Assembly: GCA_945861065.1 (NCBI GenBank)
Contig: CAMASI010000023.1
Span: 1 to 49,570, forward strand
Direction of reading: 5' to 3'
DNA length: 49,570 bases
From: Klebsiella pneumoniae
GTDB taxonomy: Bacteria > Myxococcota_A > UBA796 > GCA-2862545
Shown: in pieces, positions 27,664 through 36,914 of the stretch
How positions within the stretch are numbered: position 1 is the first letter of the stretch
Layout of the letters: each line of letters begins with the position of its first letter
Notes under the pieces: generated by a model
The model's input: only the letters and a program-made list of their open reading frames with translations
Told to the model about the DNA's origin: nothing
Database searches by the model: none
Program-made: the position numbers and the translations under genes

Positions 27664-28572
27664 GTGACGCCGTCCCTTCCGAAGCCCCCATGGCTGAAGG
27701 TCCGCATGCCAGGTTCGCCTCGCTACCATGCGATCAAGGCACGCGCGCGCGAACTCAAACTGGCAACGGTGTGCGAAGAAGCGCGCTGCCCCAACATTGG
27801 CGAATGTTGGGGTGGTGGTACGGCCACCTTCATGGTCATGGGCGACACGTGCACCCGAGGCTGCCGCTTCTGCGCGGTCAAGACCCGGAAGACGGGCGTG
27901 CCGCTTGACCCGTTGGAGCCCCACAACGTCGCTGTCGCTATCGCCGAGATGGAGCTGGATTACGTCGTTCTGACGTCGGTGGATCGGGACGACTTACCCG
28001 ATCAGGGTTCAGGCCACTTCGCCGCCTGCGTACGCGCCATCCGCGAACTTGCTCCGAAAACACTCGTTGAGACGCTGGTCCCCGACTTCCGTGGCCGCCT
28101 TGACCTGATTCGCATCCTGGTCGACTCGGGCCCAGACGTCATCGCCCAAAACGTGGAAACGGTGGAACGGCTCACGCACCCCGTCCGAGATCCGCGCGCC
28201 GGCTACCGTCAGACGCTGGACGTGCTGGCCGCCATCAAGATGATGGACCCCAAACGCGCCACCAAGTCGAGCATCATGGTGGGGCTCGGTGAAACCGTCC
28301 CTGAGGTCGAACAAACGATGGTGGACCTACGCGCCGTGGGCGTGGACTTCCTGACCCTCGGCCAATACCTGCAACCGACCGGAAAACACCTGCCGGTCGC
28401 AGGTTTCGTGCCGCCAGAACAGTTCGAAGCGTACGAGCGCTTTGGGCTAGAACTCGGATTCGCCTACGTCGCCTCAGGCCCGCTCGTTCGCAGTTCGTAC
28501 AAAGCAGGCGAGTACTTCATCCGCAACGTGCTTCAGGGTCAACGTCAGCAACCCAGTGTTGCCGCACCATGA
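27664..28572 (+). CDS. lipA: Lipoyl synthase
   Basis: A 302-residue radical SAM enzyme that inserts two sulfur atoms into protein-bound octanoyl groups to make lipoate. The auxiliary cluster cysteines are C37, C42 and C48 ([12 protein letters not shown]) and the radical SAM cluster cysteines C63, C67 and C70 (CTRGCRFC). The C-terminal RSSYKAGE motif supplies the serine ligand of the auxiliary cluster. GTG 27664 is chosen because CGGAGAG lies just upstream and the length then matches the family; the frame is open back into the sulfatase gene. The stop overlaps the E1beta-like start (ATGA), placing lipoate synthesis in the same run as a lipoate-dependent complex. Confidence 0.95.
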   Translation: MTPSLPKPPWLKVRMPGSPRYHAIKARARELKLATVCEEARCPNIGECWGGGTATFMVMGDTCTRGCRFCAVKTRKTGVPLDPLEPHNVAVAIAEMELDYVVLTSVDRDDLPDQGSGHFAACVRAIRELAPKTLVETLVPDFRGRLDLIRILVDSGPDVIAQNVETVERLTHPVRDPRAGYRQTLDVLAAIKMMDPKRATKSSIMVGLGETVPEVEQTMVDLRAVGVDFLTLGQYLQPTGKHLPVAGFVPPEQFEAYERFGLELGFAYVASGPLVRSSYKAGEYFIRNVLQGQRQQPSVAAP

Positions 28573-29399
28573 CCGGCACTGATTCGCTTCGCGGCGTGCT
28601 CACGGACTGGTTGCTTGCCGACAAAGCCGCGCTGTTGTGCGGCGAAACCGTAGGTCGGGGTGCCAACCCGGGTGAGGCGACCGTCGGCTTGCTCGACCGC
28701 TTCGGTGAAGCCCAAGTGGTCGACCTCCCAGCAGTCGACGACGTGATCCTGGGATTCGCCGTCGGAGCCGCACTAGCGGGTCGGCCCACCGTCGTACAAC
28801 TTGTCGGCACCAGCGCGCTTCACGCCGCAGCGCCGTACCTGACCGACCTCGCCCGTGCTGGTACACACGCCGCGTTTGTCGCACGGGTGCCCTCCGGACC
28901 TCATGCAGACGATTCGCTGCTCCCAGTGCTGGACACCGGTGCCGATGTGTTCGTTGCCGGGTCACCCGACCGCGTGGCGCACCTGTGGGCACGAGCACTC
29001 AGTTCCGGGCGTCCGACTGTGATTGTCGAGCCGCGCAGCGTGATGGCGGCCTTTGCAGCCGAGCTACAGGTAGCGCCCACCTCCCCGGCCGTCCTCCTGG
29101 CTGCCTTTGGCGACGGCGTCGCCCTCGCAACCACCGCAGCTCGACGACTCAACGCAGAAGGGATTCCCGCCGAGGTGTTCGTCATCGAGAGCTTGGTCCC
29201 ACTCGACACCGACCTACTCGGCGCGGCACTCGCCCCAGTAGGGCGGTTGGTCGTCGTGCACCCCAACGACGAAACCGTCGCCCAGCGCATTGTACTTGGC
29301 GCGCTGTCTGTTGCCTTCGAGTTCCTAGAGGCGCCCATCGCGCTTGCTTCATCGTCTGATGAAGCGGTCCGGGCCGCACACAACGCATTTACCTGGTGA
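28569..29399 (+). CDS. Degenerate 2-oxoacid dehydrogenase E1 beta-like subunit
   Basis: A 276-residue protein, about 50 residues shorter than functional PdhB/BkdB. The pyrimidine-binding half follows the family pattern ([38 protein letters not shown]) and the C-terminal transketolase domain is clear ([21 protein letters not shown]). The glutamate that activates the thiamine diphosphate pyrimidine, in the D-T-P-I-x-E block, is replaced: D52-L-P-A-V-D57. The usual HE after VVV is VVVHPN. It lies between lipA (ATGA overlap) and the E2 gene (GTGA overlap). With its E1alpha partner it probably cannot carry out normal decarboxylation; a structural or regulatory role at the E2 core is inference. Confidence 0.75.
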   Translation: MTGTDSLRGVLTDWLLADKAALLCGETVGRGANPGEATVGLLDRFGEAQVVDLPAVDDVILGFAVGAALAGRPTVVQLVGTSALHAAAPYLTDLARAGTHAAFVARVPSGPHADDSLLPVLDTGADVFVAGSPDRVAHLWARALSSGRPTVIVEPRSVMAAFAAELQVAPTSPAVLLAAFGDGVALATTAARRLNAEGIPAEVFVIESLVPLDTDLLGAALAPVGRLVVVHPNDETVAQRIVLGALSVAFEFLEAPIALASSSDEAVRAAHNAFTW

Positions 29400-30631
29400 C
29401 CACGACCATGTCGTACACATTCGAATTGCCTGAAGTCGGCGAAGGCGTCGTCGAAGCCGAAATCGCAAAGTGGCTCGTCGCCGTGGGCGCCCGAGTCGAG
29501 CGCGACCAGCCGATCTGCGAAATCACCACAGACAAAGCGCAGATCGAGATCAGCAGCCCGCGAGCCGGCACCGTATTGACGTTGCACGGAAAGCCCGGTG
29601 ACATCGTGCGCGTCCATGCGCCATTCGTTGAGATCGATGAGTCTGGCGCGACGGCGCCGGCGAGCGTGCCCAAGCCAGCAGCCCCAGCGGCCCAAGCAGC
29701 GCCCACAGCGCCACGCGCCGCAACCGTGGCGGCGCCGATGATTCCCAGCGGCCCGACGCGAGCTGCACCCGCGGTTCGCCGCCACGCAAAGGAAGCGGAC
29801 GTAGACATCCACGCGGTCGCTGGCTCGGGCCCTTCCGGACGGGTCACCCACGATGACGTCGCCGCCCACACCAGTTCGGCGCCCGAACCCATCGCAGCCC
29901 CGGCGCTGCCACAGGTTCGGCCAAGCGGCACCGAAGAACGCGTTGCGATCATTGGCATTCGCCGCAAAATAGCCGAACAAATGGTGAAGGCGAAACACAC
30001 GGCGCCCCATTTCACCTATGTCGAAGAGGTCGACGTCACCGCCCTTGTCGCCCTTCGGGAGCAACTCAAAGCACGCGCCGAACAGCGAGGCGTCAAGCTC
30101 ACCTACTTGCCCTTCGTCATGAAAGCAACGAGCCTGGTGTTGCGGGACTTTCCCAACGTGAATGCGGTGATGGACGAAGCCAAGTTCGAACTGGTCGTCA
30201 AGGCCGACCACAATTTCGGTTTGGCGACAGACACGCCTCAAGGCCTGTTCGTGCCGGTGATTCGCAACGTCGAGCAAAAATCTATTCTTCGAATCGCCGC
30301 CGAGATGGCGGACTTGACCGACCGGACGCGCAAGGGCAAAGCAAAACTCGACGAGTTGCGCGGCGGGACGCTCACATTCACCTCGGTGGGGAATATCGGC
30401 GGTGTATTTGCAACACCCATCCTCAACGTTCCCGAGGTGGCCATCATTGGCGTCAATGCCATTCGCGACCGCGCCATGGTCGTGGACGGCAACATTTGCG
30501 TCCGCAAGATGATGTACCTGTCGCCCTCCTTTGACCACCGAATCATCGACGGCGCGGTGGGCGCCCGATTCGTCGCGGCACTCAAGTCGGTTCTGGAGCA
30601 CCCAGAAGCGCTGCTGTTGGACCTTGCGTGA
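29396..30631 (+). CDS. 2-oxoacid dehydrogenase E2 component (dihydrolipoyl acyltransferase)
   Basis: A 411-residue acyltransferase that forms the core of a 2-oxoacid dehydrogenase complex and moves the acyl group from lipoate to CoA. Residues 5-80 are one lipoyl domain with the modified lysine K47 in TTDKAQIE. A Pro/Ala linker leads to a peripheral-subunit-binding domain (about 122-158, VRRHAKEADVDI and GSGPSGRVTHDDV). The catalytic domain (about 180-411) ends with SFDHRIIDGAVGARF, holding H381 and D385. All functional residues look intact. GTG 29396 overlaps the E1beta stop; ATG 29408 is an equally possible start. Whether it is acetyl- or branched-chain-specific cannot be told. Confidence 0.93.
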   Translation: MTTTMSYTFELPEVGEGVVEAEIAKWLVAVGARVERDQPICEITTDKAQIEISSPRAGTVLTLHGKPGDIVRVHAPFVEIDESGATAPASVPKPAAPAAQAAPTAPRAATVAAPMIPSGPTRAAPAVRRHAKEADVDIHAVAGSGPSGRVTHDDVAAHTSSAPEPIAAPALPQVRPSGTEERVAIIGIRRKIAEQMVKAKHTAPHFTYVEEVDVTALVALREQLKARAEQRGVKLTYLPFVMKATSLVLRDFPNVNAVMDEAKFELVVKADHNFGLATDTPQGLFVPVIRNVEQKSILRIAAEMADLTDRTRKGKAKLDELRGGTLTFTSVGNIGGVFATPILNVPEVAIIGVNAIRDRAMVVDGNICVRKMMYLSPSFDHRIIDGAVGARFVAALKSVLEHPEALLLDLA

Positions 30632-31221
30632 CACCCACCCAAGCTGAGAACGCGCTCGAGGCAGCCGAGAAGGTGTTGGCCTCCGTCGACACAGGGCCCT
30701 GGCATATTCCCTCCACGGGACTTCATGCCGTCATCGCTGGCGCGTGCTTGGGCCTGCCTCGCACCGCGTGGTGGGTCCCAGGCCCTCGAGAGCGTGCTGG
30801 CGCTGTGCTCCGCGGCGCAGCCGTTGAACGTTTCGCCGACCCCGCCGTCGGCGCCCGCCCCTACCGCATCGCTCCGTCCATGGGCCCCCACCGCGCCCTG
30901 GTCGCCGTCGGTCTCGCAAGCGCCGGCGATCCCGTGTTGGTGCACCTTGGTTCCGCTTCCGCCGCGCACGGTGCTTTGGCCGAGGCCATGTCCCTGGCCC
31001 ACGCGCGACAGGCCACTGTGGTTTTCCTCGTCGCCTTCCATCCGTTGCTTGGCGACGCGCCCCTCGTGCCTTTCGTTTCCCCCGTAGGCCTCGCGTCCGG
31101 CCTCGGTGTGCCCACGATCGAGGTCGACGGTTCGTCGACCGAGGCGGTTCGCGACGCCGTCGCGACCGCAATCTCCCGCCGCGGCCCCACCCTCGTCTTG
31201 GCGCTGCTCGCGGCGCCCTGA
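30628..31221 (+). CDS. Truncated, degenerate 2-oxoacid dehydrogenase E1 alpha-like subunit
   Basis: A 197-residue protein, little more than half of a functional E1 alpha. GLHAVIAGACLGL (31-43) matches the GQEAxxVGxxxxL opening, SMGPHRALVAVGLAS matches the block before the cofactor site, and the end (GLGVPTIEVDGSSTEAV, then RRGPTLV) matches YGIPGxxVDGNDxxAV and GPTLIE. The thiamine diphosphate motif GDG-x(n)-NN is lost: GDGATSEG has become GSASAAHG (S109 in place of Asp) and the Asn pair is F137-H138, so both Mg2+ ligands are missing. The gene follows E2 rather than preceding E1beta, an unusual order. GTG 30628 overlaps the E2 stop. It retains the core fold but should not bind the cofactor. 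Confidence 0.65.
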   Translation: MTPTQAENALEAAEKVLASVDTGPWHIPSTGLHAVIAGACLGLPRTAWWVPGPRERAGAVLRGAAVERFADPAVGARPYRIAPSMGPHRALVAVGLASAGDPVLVHLGSASAAHGALAEAMSLAHARQATVVFLVAFHPLLGDAPLVPFVSPVGLASGLGVPTIEVDGSSTEAVRDAVATAISRRGPTLVLALLAAP

Positions 31222-31226
31222 AGGAG
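31221..31226 (+). promoter_or_regulatory. Strong ribosome binding site of lpd
   Basis: AAGGAG six bases before ATG 31233, overlapping the last base of the E1alpha-like stop codon. It is the only strong Shine-Dalgarno inside this cluster and may set a higher level of E3 than of the coupled upstream products. Confidence 0.7.
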
Positions 31227-31232
31227 AATCTC

Positions 31233-32639
31233 ATGTCTGAAAGCCATTACGGCGCGATCGTCATCGGCGCCGGTCCCGGCGGCTACCCCTGCGCCATTCG
31301 CCTCGGACAACTCGGCGTTCGCACGCTCATCGTGGAACAACAGTGGTGGGGCGGCGTGTGCCTCAATGTGGGCTGCATTCCGAGCAAAGCCCTGATCACG
31401 GCCGCCAAAAAATTCGAAGAAATCAGTCACGCAAAATTGTACGGTTTTCAGGTTCCAGGCCCTGTGCTTATCGACGCGACCGTCCTCCAAAAGTGGAAGG
31501 GCGAAGTGGTCGGGAAGCTCACGGGTGGCGTGAAGACCCTGCTCAAAGCCAACAAGGTCGACAGCTTGGAAGGAAAAGCTCGAATCGTCGCCGAAAAGAC
31601 CATTGTTGTCGCGACCGCGGGTGGCGAAAAACGTTTTACGGCGGATTCGATTGTCATCGCCACGGGATCGAGTCCGATCGAGGTCCCCGGCTTCGCTTTT
31701 TCTGACAGTCCCGCCGTTTTGGACAGTACGGGAGCGCTGGCCCTTGACCGAGTCCCTGAGCGCCTTGTCGTCATCGGCGGCGGATATATCGGCTTAGAAA
31801 TGTCTGGCGTGTACGCAAAACTTGGATGCAAGGTCACCGTCGTAGAAATGATGGACCAGCTGCTTCCTGGATTTGACCCCGACGTGGTCAAGGTCGTCGA
31901 CCGCCGGATCAAAAAAGACGGCGCCACAATCCTGCTGAAGACGAAGGCCATTGGATGGGAACAGGCCGAGAAAGGAATCGTCGTCGAAGTCGAAACCCCG
32001 AAGGGGCGAGAGAAATTGCCAGCCGACCACGTGCTGGTCACCGTAGGGCGCCGACCCAACAGCAAGAATCTCGGCATCGAGGCCCTTGGCGTGGTGATGG
32101 ATGGGGCTTTCATCAAAGTAGACCGCCAATTGCGGACCAACATCCGTTGGTTGTACGCGATTGGAGACGTCGCTGGCAACCCGATGTTGGCCCACAAAGC
32201 GACCCACGATGGCGAAGTCGCCGCGGAGGTCATCCACGGACGCAACGTCACCTGGGACGCTAAAACCGTCCCCGCCGTCGTCTTCACCGACCCCGAGATC
32301 GCGACAGCCGGCCTGACAGAGCCCGAATGCAAACGCCAAGGACTCGACATCAAAGTGGGCAAGGTACCCTTCGCCGCGATCGGGCGAGCCATCGCCAACA
32401 ACGAATCAGACGGGTTCGTCAAGGTGATTATCGATGCCAAAAGCCACTTGGTACTGGGCGTCACCATCGTGGGCTACCACGCCTCCGACATCATCTCGGA
32501 GGCCGCGCTCGCGATTGAGATGGGTGCGGAGGCGTTGGACATCGGCCTCACCATCCACCCGCATCCGACGTTGGGCGAAGGCGTGATGGAGGCCGCGAAA
32601 GCCGCACTCGGCGAGGCCATTCACGTCGTCAACAAATGA
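31233..32639 (+). CDS. lpd: Dihydrolipoyl dehydrogenase (E3)
   Basis: A 468-residue FAD disulfide oxidoreductase that reoxidises dihydrolipoyl groups of E2 or glycine-cleavage H protein, reducing NAD+. The FAD motif is GAGPGGYPCA (12-21), the redox disulfide C43-LNVG-C48, the NAD motif GGGYIGLEMSG (around 180-190), and the C-terminal dimer interface supplies the HPHPTLGEG active-site base. All key residues are intact. It lies 11 bases after the E1alpha-like gene and overlaps the SDR gene by four bases. Confidence 0.96.
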   Translation: MSESHYGAIVIGAGPGGYPCAIRLGQLGVRTLIVEQQWWGGVCLNVGCIPSKALITAAKKFEEISHAKLYGFQVPGPVLIDATVLQKWKGEVVGKLTGGVKTLLKANKVDSLEGKARIVAEKTIVVATAGGEKRFTADSIVIATGSSPIEVPGFAFSDSPAVLDSTGALALDRVPERLVVIGGGYIGLEMSGVYAKLGCKVTVVEMMDQLLPGFDPDVVKVVDRRIKKDGATILLKTKAIGWEQAEKGIVVEVETPKGREKLPADHVLVTVGRRPNSKNLGIEALGVVMDGAFIKVDRQLRTNIRWLYAIGDVAGNPMLAHKATHDGEVAAEVIHGRNVTWDAKTVPAVVFTDPEIATAGLTEPECKRQGLDIKVGKVPFAAIGRAIANNESDGFVKVIIDAKSHLVLGVTIVGYHASDIISEAALAIEMGAEALDIGLTIHPHPTLGEGVMEAAKAALGEAIHVVNK

Positions 32640-33376
32640 GTCGGCGCGTCCTGGTTGTTGGCGCCACCTCCGCAATTGTCGGCGACCTGTGCCGACTGCT
32701 TGCTCGTCGCGGGGACCGTCTGTATTTGGTGGGTCGCACAGCCGCTCGATTGGAAATGGTCACCAACGAGTTGGCCCACGCCGTCGCCGGTAGCGAAGCC
32801 GTTGACCTTGTCGGCATCGACGGCGTCTCCTTACTGAACCGGGCGATTGCCGCCTTGGGGGGCCTCGACGACGTGATCGTCGGGCACGGTTTGTTGGGCG
32901 ACCAACTCGAGACCGAGCGCGACGTCCAGGCCATGCGCGACGTCTTCGAAGTGAATCTACTGTCTCCCATTGCCGTCTTGCTGCCGGTCGCGGACCACCT
33001 GGAACGCCAACGCGCGGGTCGAATCGTCGTCATCACCAGTGTCGCTGGCGACCGCGGTCGCCCCCGCAATTTCACGTACGGCGCGGCAAAGTCGGGCCTG
33101 TCGACGTGGCTACAAGGCCTTCGATCGCGCCTCTACGCTGCCGGCGTGAGCGTGCACACCATCAAGCCGGGCCCCGTCGAGACACCCATGACTGTCGGCC
33201 ATCCGCGCAACGTTTTGTTCACCACCTCACCCGCCGCCGCCGCCCGAATCCTGCGCGCGATGGATCGCGGTTGGGCGGAGACCTACGTGCCGACCTACTG
33301 GCGACCCATCTTGTGGGTCGTGCGTTGGCTGCCAGAGTGGGCCTTTCAGCGCATTGGCTTCTTGTCGGGCCGTTGA
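32636..33376 (+). CDS. Short-chain dehydrogenase/reductase
   Basis: A 246-residue classical-type SDR. The cofactor loop GATSAIVG (9-16) differs from the usual TGxxxGIG but keeps the pattern; N107, S135, Y148 and K152 form the catalytic tetrad (FEVNLLS, VITSVAG, YGAAK). R34 after the second strand (VGRTAAR) suggests NADP(H). A hydrophobic C-terminal patch (PILWVVRWLPEWAF) could touch the membrane, as in decaprenylphosphoryl-ribose (DprE2-like) reductases, which share the GATSAI start; the substrate is not assigned. The ATG overlaps the lpd stop. Confidence 0.88.
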   Translation: MSRRVLVVGATSAIVGDLCRLLARRGDRLYLVGRTAARLEMVTNELAHAVAGSEAVDLVGIDGVSLLNRAIAALGGLDDVIVGHGLLGDQLETERDVQAMRDVFEVNLLSPIAVLLPVADHLERQRAGRIVVITSVAGDRGRPRNFTYGAAKSGLSTWLQGLRSRLYAAGVSVHTIKPGPVETPMTVGHPRNVLFTTSPAAAARILRAMDRGWAETYVPTYWRPILWVVRWLPEWAFQRIGFLSGR

Positions 33377-33421
33377 CCTGCCAAGCCTGAAACCTTAGGC
33401 GCGGGGCCCTTCGAGGTACCT

Positions 33422-34345
33422 ATGAGTCATCGCGTCGCCGTGATCGGATCAGGCCCAGCCGGCATGACCGCGGCCCTCTACCTGTCTCGCGCCAACATCC
33501 AAGCGGATGTGTACGAAGGCATCCAGCCCGGCGGTCAGCTCACCATCACGACCGAAGTCGACAACTACCCGGGGTTTCCACAAGGAATCGAGGGACCGGA
33601 GTTGATGGACCGGATGCGCACACAATGTGAACGTTTCGGCGCCAGTTTCAAGGCGGATGACGTCATCGCCGTACAACTAGGCGCCCGTCCTTTTGTTTTG
33701 ACGACAGCGGTGGCGGGAAACGTTTCGTATGACGCCGTCGTAGTCGCTACCGGCGCCACGGCTCGCTACCTTGGCCTCCCCAACGAACAACGGCTCCAGG
33801 GCCGAGGCGTGTCGGCCTGCGCGACCTGCGACGGCTTTTTCTTTCGCGACGTCGACATTGCGGTGGTGGGAGGTGGCGATTCCGCCATGGAGGAGGCCAC
33901 CTTTCTCACCCGTTTCGCAAGCCATGTGACGCTTGTCGTGCGCACCGAACGCCTACGCGCGTCCAAGATCATGGTCGACCGAGCGTTGGCCAATGCCAAA
34001 ATTTCATTCGCCTACAATAGTATTGTTGCAGATGTGCACGGCGACGAAAAGGTCACCGGCATTCGACTCAAGAATACTGCGACGGGCGTAGAACGAGACC
34101 TCGCCCTAGGCGGACTCTTCCTCGCCATCGGCCACACGCCGAACACGGCCCTATTCCGTGGAATTCTCGACATGGACGCGGACGGCTACCTCCGGGCCCA
34201 ACCCGGCTCCACACGCACGAACGTGCCCGGCGTTTTCGCCTGCGGTGATGTTCAGGACCGCACCTACCGCCAAGCGGTCACCGCCGCAGGGACGGGTTGT
34301 ATGGCCGCACTCGACGCAGAACGATGGCTCGAAGCTACGGTCTGA
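33422..34345 (+). CDS. trxB: Thioredoxin reductase
   Basis: A 307-residue FAD/NADPH enzyme that reduces thioredoxin. The FAD motif is GSGPAGMTAALYLSR (9-23), the redox-active pair C133-AT-C136 sits in the family block SACATCDGFFFRD, the NADPH motif is GGGDSAMEEATFLT, and the C-terminal GVFACGDVQDRTYRQAVTAAG block binds FAD. GAGG lies 8 bases before the ATG. It is separated from the SDR by 45 bases and may have its own promoter there. Its 3' end overlaps the convergent sigma-factor gene by 11 bases. Confidence 0.95.
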   Translation: MSHRVAVIGSGPAGMTAALYLSRANIQADVYEGIQPGGQLTITTEVDNYPGFPQGIEGPELMDRMRTQCERFGASFKADDVIAVQLGARPFVLTTAVAGNVSYDAVVVATGATARYLGLPNEQRLQGRGVSACATCDGFFFRDVDIAVVGGGDSAMEEATFLTRFASHVTLVVRTERLRASKIMVDRALANAKISFAYNSIVADVHGDEKVTGIRLKNTATGVERDLALGGLFLAIGHTPNTALFRGILDMDADGYLRAQPGSTRTNVPGVFACGDVQDRTYRQAVTAAGTGCMAALDAERWLEATV

Positions 34346-36848
34346 CGCCCAGGCGTTTTGCCCGAAACCTGAGTTTGCCGAGCGCCTTCATTTCAATCTG
34401 GCGGATTCTCTCTTTGGTGAGTCCGATCTGCTGCCCGACTTCCGCAAGCGTCCAGCGCTCATCGTCTCCCAAACCGAAACGCATATTGAGAACGCGGGCC
34501 TCTACGTCGTCGAGTGTTTCCAACAAACGCCTGGCCTCACCCTCCATCTGTTCGTTGTCCATCCGGTCAGGCGCGGACACTGCGTCGATGTCCGGAATGA
34601 CGTCATTGAGCGTCGCACCCGTTTCGACGTCGATGGGGCCATCGAGCGCCACACAGCCCTTCTCGAGATCGTGCGCCACACGGCGCGCGCGGGCCACCTC
34701 ATCTTCCGCGATGCCCGTGGCCTTGGCGAGTTCTGCGTCCGTGGGTTGACGCTGAAGCTTTTCGGACAATTCCGCCTCGGCTCTGCCTATGCGGCGAACC
34801 GCTCCGAGTGTATTGACCGGGATTCGAATTGTACGACTGTGTCGTGACAGAAATCCTTCAATGCTTTGGCGGATCCACCAACCCGCATACGAACCAAATT
34901 TCGCACCCTTGCGATGGTCGAATTTTCGCGCGGCCCTCATGAGCCCGACATTTCCTTCCTGAATCATGTCGAGGTAGAATAGCCGATTCTTGTATTTTCG
35001 CGCCATCCAAAGGACCAATCTGAGGTTCCGACTGGTGAGCTCCTCCACGACCTTGTCGATTCGCAGCCCGGCGCGACGGAGCACCTCTGCCGATTCGAGA
35101 AATCGATCGGCGGGCACGAGGAGACGCGATTCGATTTCCATCAGACGCTTGGCCGTCATCACGGGGTCGGTCTGCATGCGCAGAACCCGCAGTTGACGCA
35201 CGTCGCGTTCGACCGCGCGCTCGATTTGTTTGTAACCTTCGTCGGTCAAACCCAAGCGCACCAACGTTTGGTCCAGCGCTTCCTGGTCCCGATCCGCCGC
35301 GCCCCAAAGTGATTTGTACCGAGCGCGGTTCTCGACGTCGTGGTGTGGGTCGATTTCCAGCGCGTCCACGATCGTCGGACCGAGTTCTACGGCCGCTGCC
35401 AGAATCTCAATACGTGCAGCGATGGCCTCCTGCGAAAGCACCGCCTCGACTTCGACGGCCATGCGGTCGATGGCAGAAGCTTCATCCACGTAGGTCTCGA
35501 GCAGGTCCGAGCCCGGCGGACGCCCTTCGTCCGGTCCCCGAGCGCGGCGAATTCGAGCCCGCGGCAGGTCGGCATCCTCGCCGCCCGATGTGACAGCCAA
35601 ATCCACAAGAACTATCCGAGCGTCACCGGGACGCGTGTCCAACACTCGCTCCGCCTCAGGCAGGGAGTCCACGAAAAGCAGCATCGGTGGGCCGGATACA
35701 TTCGCCCACGTCTTGTACCCACCCTCTACAGAGATCTGGCCGTAGGCCATAATTCTACTGACAGGAACACCGTCTACCGTTGCCTGGTCTAGGATTTTCT
35801 TGCACGCCGCGAGCGGCGCTACGACCATGACAAAAGGCCCTGCAGGCGCGTGCGTGGCCAACCAGCCGAGTCGATCGACGGCAAGGTCCGTCCCGTCCTC
35901 CGTCTCACTCAGCACGGCATCCAAATCGAATAAATAATCAAATACGCCTACGAGCCCCAACAAGACGGGCACGGTCCCCGTCGCGGGCAAGAATAGCGCC
36001 GTATCCAATGCCCCTTGGGCTACGGCGAGCGGTTCAGCCAACAAAGCGGCGTCCGACAGGATGCTGCGGGACACGGGGACCGGATCGTCACGCACCACGG
36101 TCCTCGACAAGACCGACCACGTGCGTCCCGTCGCCTCCAACAAACGAATCCACGGTTCCCGCGCAGGCTCCAACACGGAGACCGCGGTGTCGACCACATA
36201 GGCGTCATCGAGCAGGTCAAACGCATGGGTCGGCGGAGGGGCACCCAGTACGTACGACAGCGCTGCACGCGCCCGAGCCGAATCTTCCGCCGAAAGATTT
36301 CCAGACTCAAGCAGCCCGGCCAGAAACTCCAGGTTCGCCAACAAACGACGCACAAACATCGCATTCGTGGGCACACCAGGGGCGCCAATCAATTCGCGTG
36401 TTCGGGTCACGAGGCCGAGGTCATCGTCAATACTGCGATCCAACAACGCGTCGAGCGCCTGCTGCAACCGCAACCGGTCGTCCGACGACAACATCGGTGG
36501 CGCGGCACCGACCGTTTCGCCTCGCGCACGACGCAGCCAGTGCACGAACAGCCCAGCATGGAATGACGCCGAGCGCATCGCCATGTCGTTGCCCTGCCGC
36601 GCTTCTCGTGTCGGATCTTCTCGCAACAACGCGGCGACGCCTGAGCGAGCGGCCCGTCCTGGTTCGCCGGGCGCTCCCAGCGCGGCGAGCAACTCTGCGA
36701 GGTCGCGCCGAAGCCGCTCGCCACCGGCGCCCATCGCAGAAAGCCGCTCCACAACATGACGGGCCTTGCGGGCCAAATCCACACCATCCGACGCATCGGC
36801 TTGGCGAGATAGGTCCGCCAGCAGCGCCATGTGGTCTGTGGTACCCAC
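34335..36848 (-). CDS. Sigma-70 family RNA polymerase sigma factor with a ~600-residue N-terminal extension
   Basis: An 837-residue protein. Residues 608-837 are a sigma-70 core: region 2 (NLRLVLWMARKYKNRLFYLDMIQEGN, then GWWIRQSIEGFLSRHSRTIRIP), region 3, and region 4 (NMRFGLGDDERWTLAEVGQQIGLTKERIRQIE), so it should recognise -10 and -35 elements of near-housekeeping type. Residues 1-600 are not the usual regions 1.1/1.2. They include a helical N-terminus, a DUF1232/YkvA-like stretch near 193-226 (ALSYVLG, LLDDAYVVD) and an alpha/beta segment near 335-420 (FVMVVAPLAACKK, LLFVDSLPEAERVL, ARIVLVDLA) of unknown type. The start is GTG 36848, supported by a GAGGGGAG element; ATG 36830 is possible. 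It is divergent from an acyl-CoA dehydrogenase gene across 66 bases. Confidence 0.88.
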   Translation of the reverse strand: MGTTDHMALLADLSRQADASDGVDLARKARHVVERLSAMGAGGERLRRDLAELLAALGAPGEPGRAARSGVAALLREDPTREARQGNDMAMRSASFHAGLFVHWLRRARGETVGAAPPMLSSDDRLRLQQALDALLDRSIDDDLGLVTRTRELIGAPGVPTNAMFVRRLLANLEFLAGLLESGNLSAEDSARARAALSYVLGAPPPTHAFDLLDDAYVVDTAVSVLEPAREPWIRLLEATGRTWSVLSRTVVRDDPVPVSRSILSDAALLAEPLAVAQGALDTALFLPATGTVPVLLGLVGVFDYLFDLDAVLSETEDGTDLAVDRLGWLATHAPAGPFVMVVAPLAACKKILDQATVDGVPVSRIMAYGQISVEGGYKTWANVSGPPMLLFVDSLPEAERVLDTRPGDARIVLVDLAVTSGGEDADLPRARIRRARGPDEGRPPGSDLLETYVDEASAIDRMAVEVEAVLSQEAIAARIEILAAAVELGPTIVDALEIDPHHDVENRARYKSLWGAADRDQEALDQTLVRLGLTDEGYKQIERAVERDVRQLRVLRMQTDPVMTAKRLMEIESRLLVPADRFLESAEVLRRAGLRIDKVVEELTSRNLRLVLWMARKYKNRLFYLDMIQEGNVGLMRAARKFDHRKGAKFGSYAGWWIRQSIEGFLSRHSRTIRIPVNTLGAVRRIGRAEAELSEKLQRQPTDAELAKATGIAEDEVARARRVAHDLEKGCVALDGPIDVETGATLNDVIPDIDAVSAPDRMDNEQMEGEARRLLETLDDVEARVLNMRFGLGDDERWTLAEVGQQIGLTKERIRQIEMKALGKLRFRAKRLGVRP

Positions 36849-36850
36849 GA

Positions 36851-36858
36851 CTCCCCTC
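36851..36858 (-). promoter_or_regulatory. Ribosome binding site supporting the GTG start of the sigma factor
   Basis: GAGGGGAG on the minus strand. Its GAGG part lies six bases before GTG 36848, whereas it is more than 20 bases from the next ATG (36830). Confidence 0.6.
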
Positions 36859-36914
36859 AGCGAACGCTAGACGCTGCTGCGCGTGCCTCTTACCGTCCCG
36901 CGGCGCGAGGCGGC

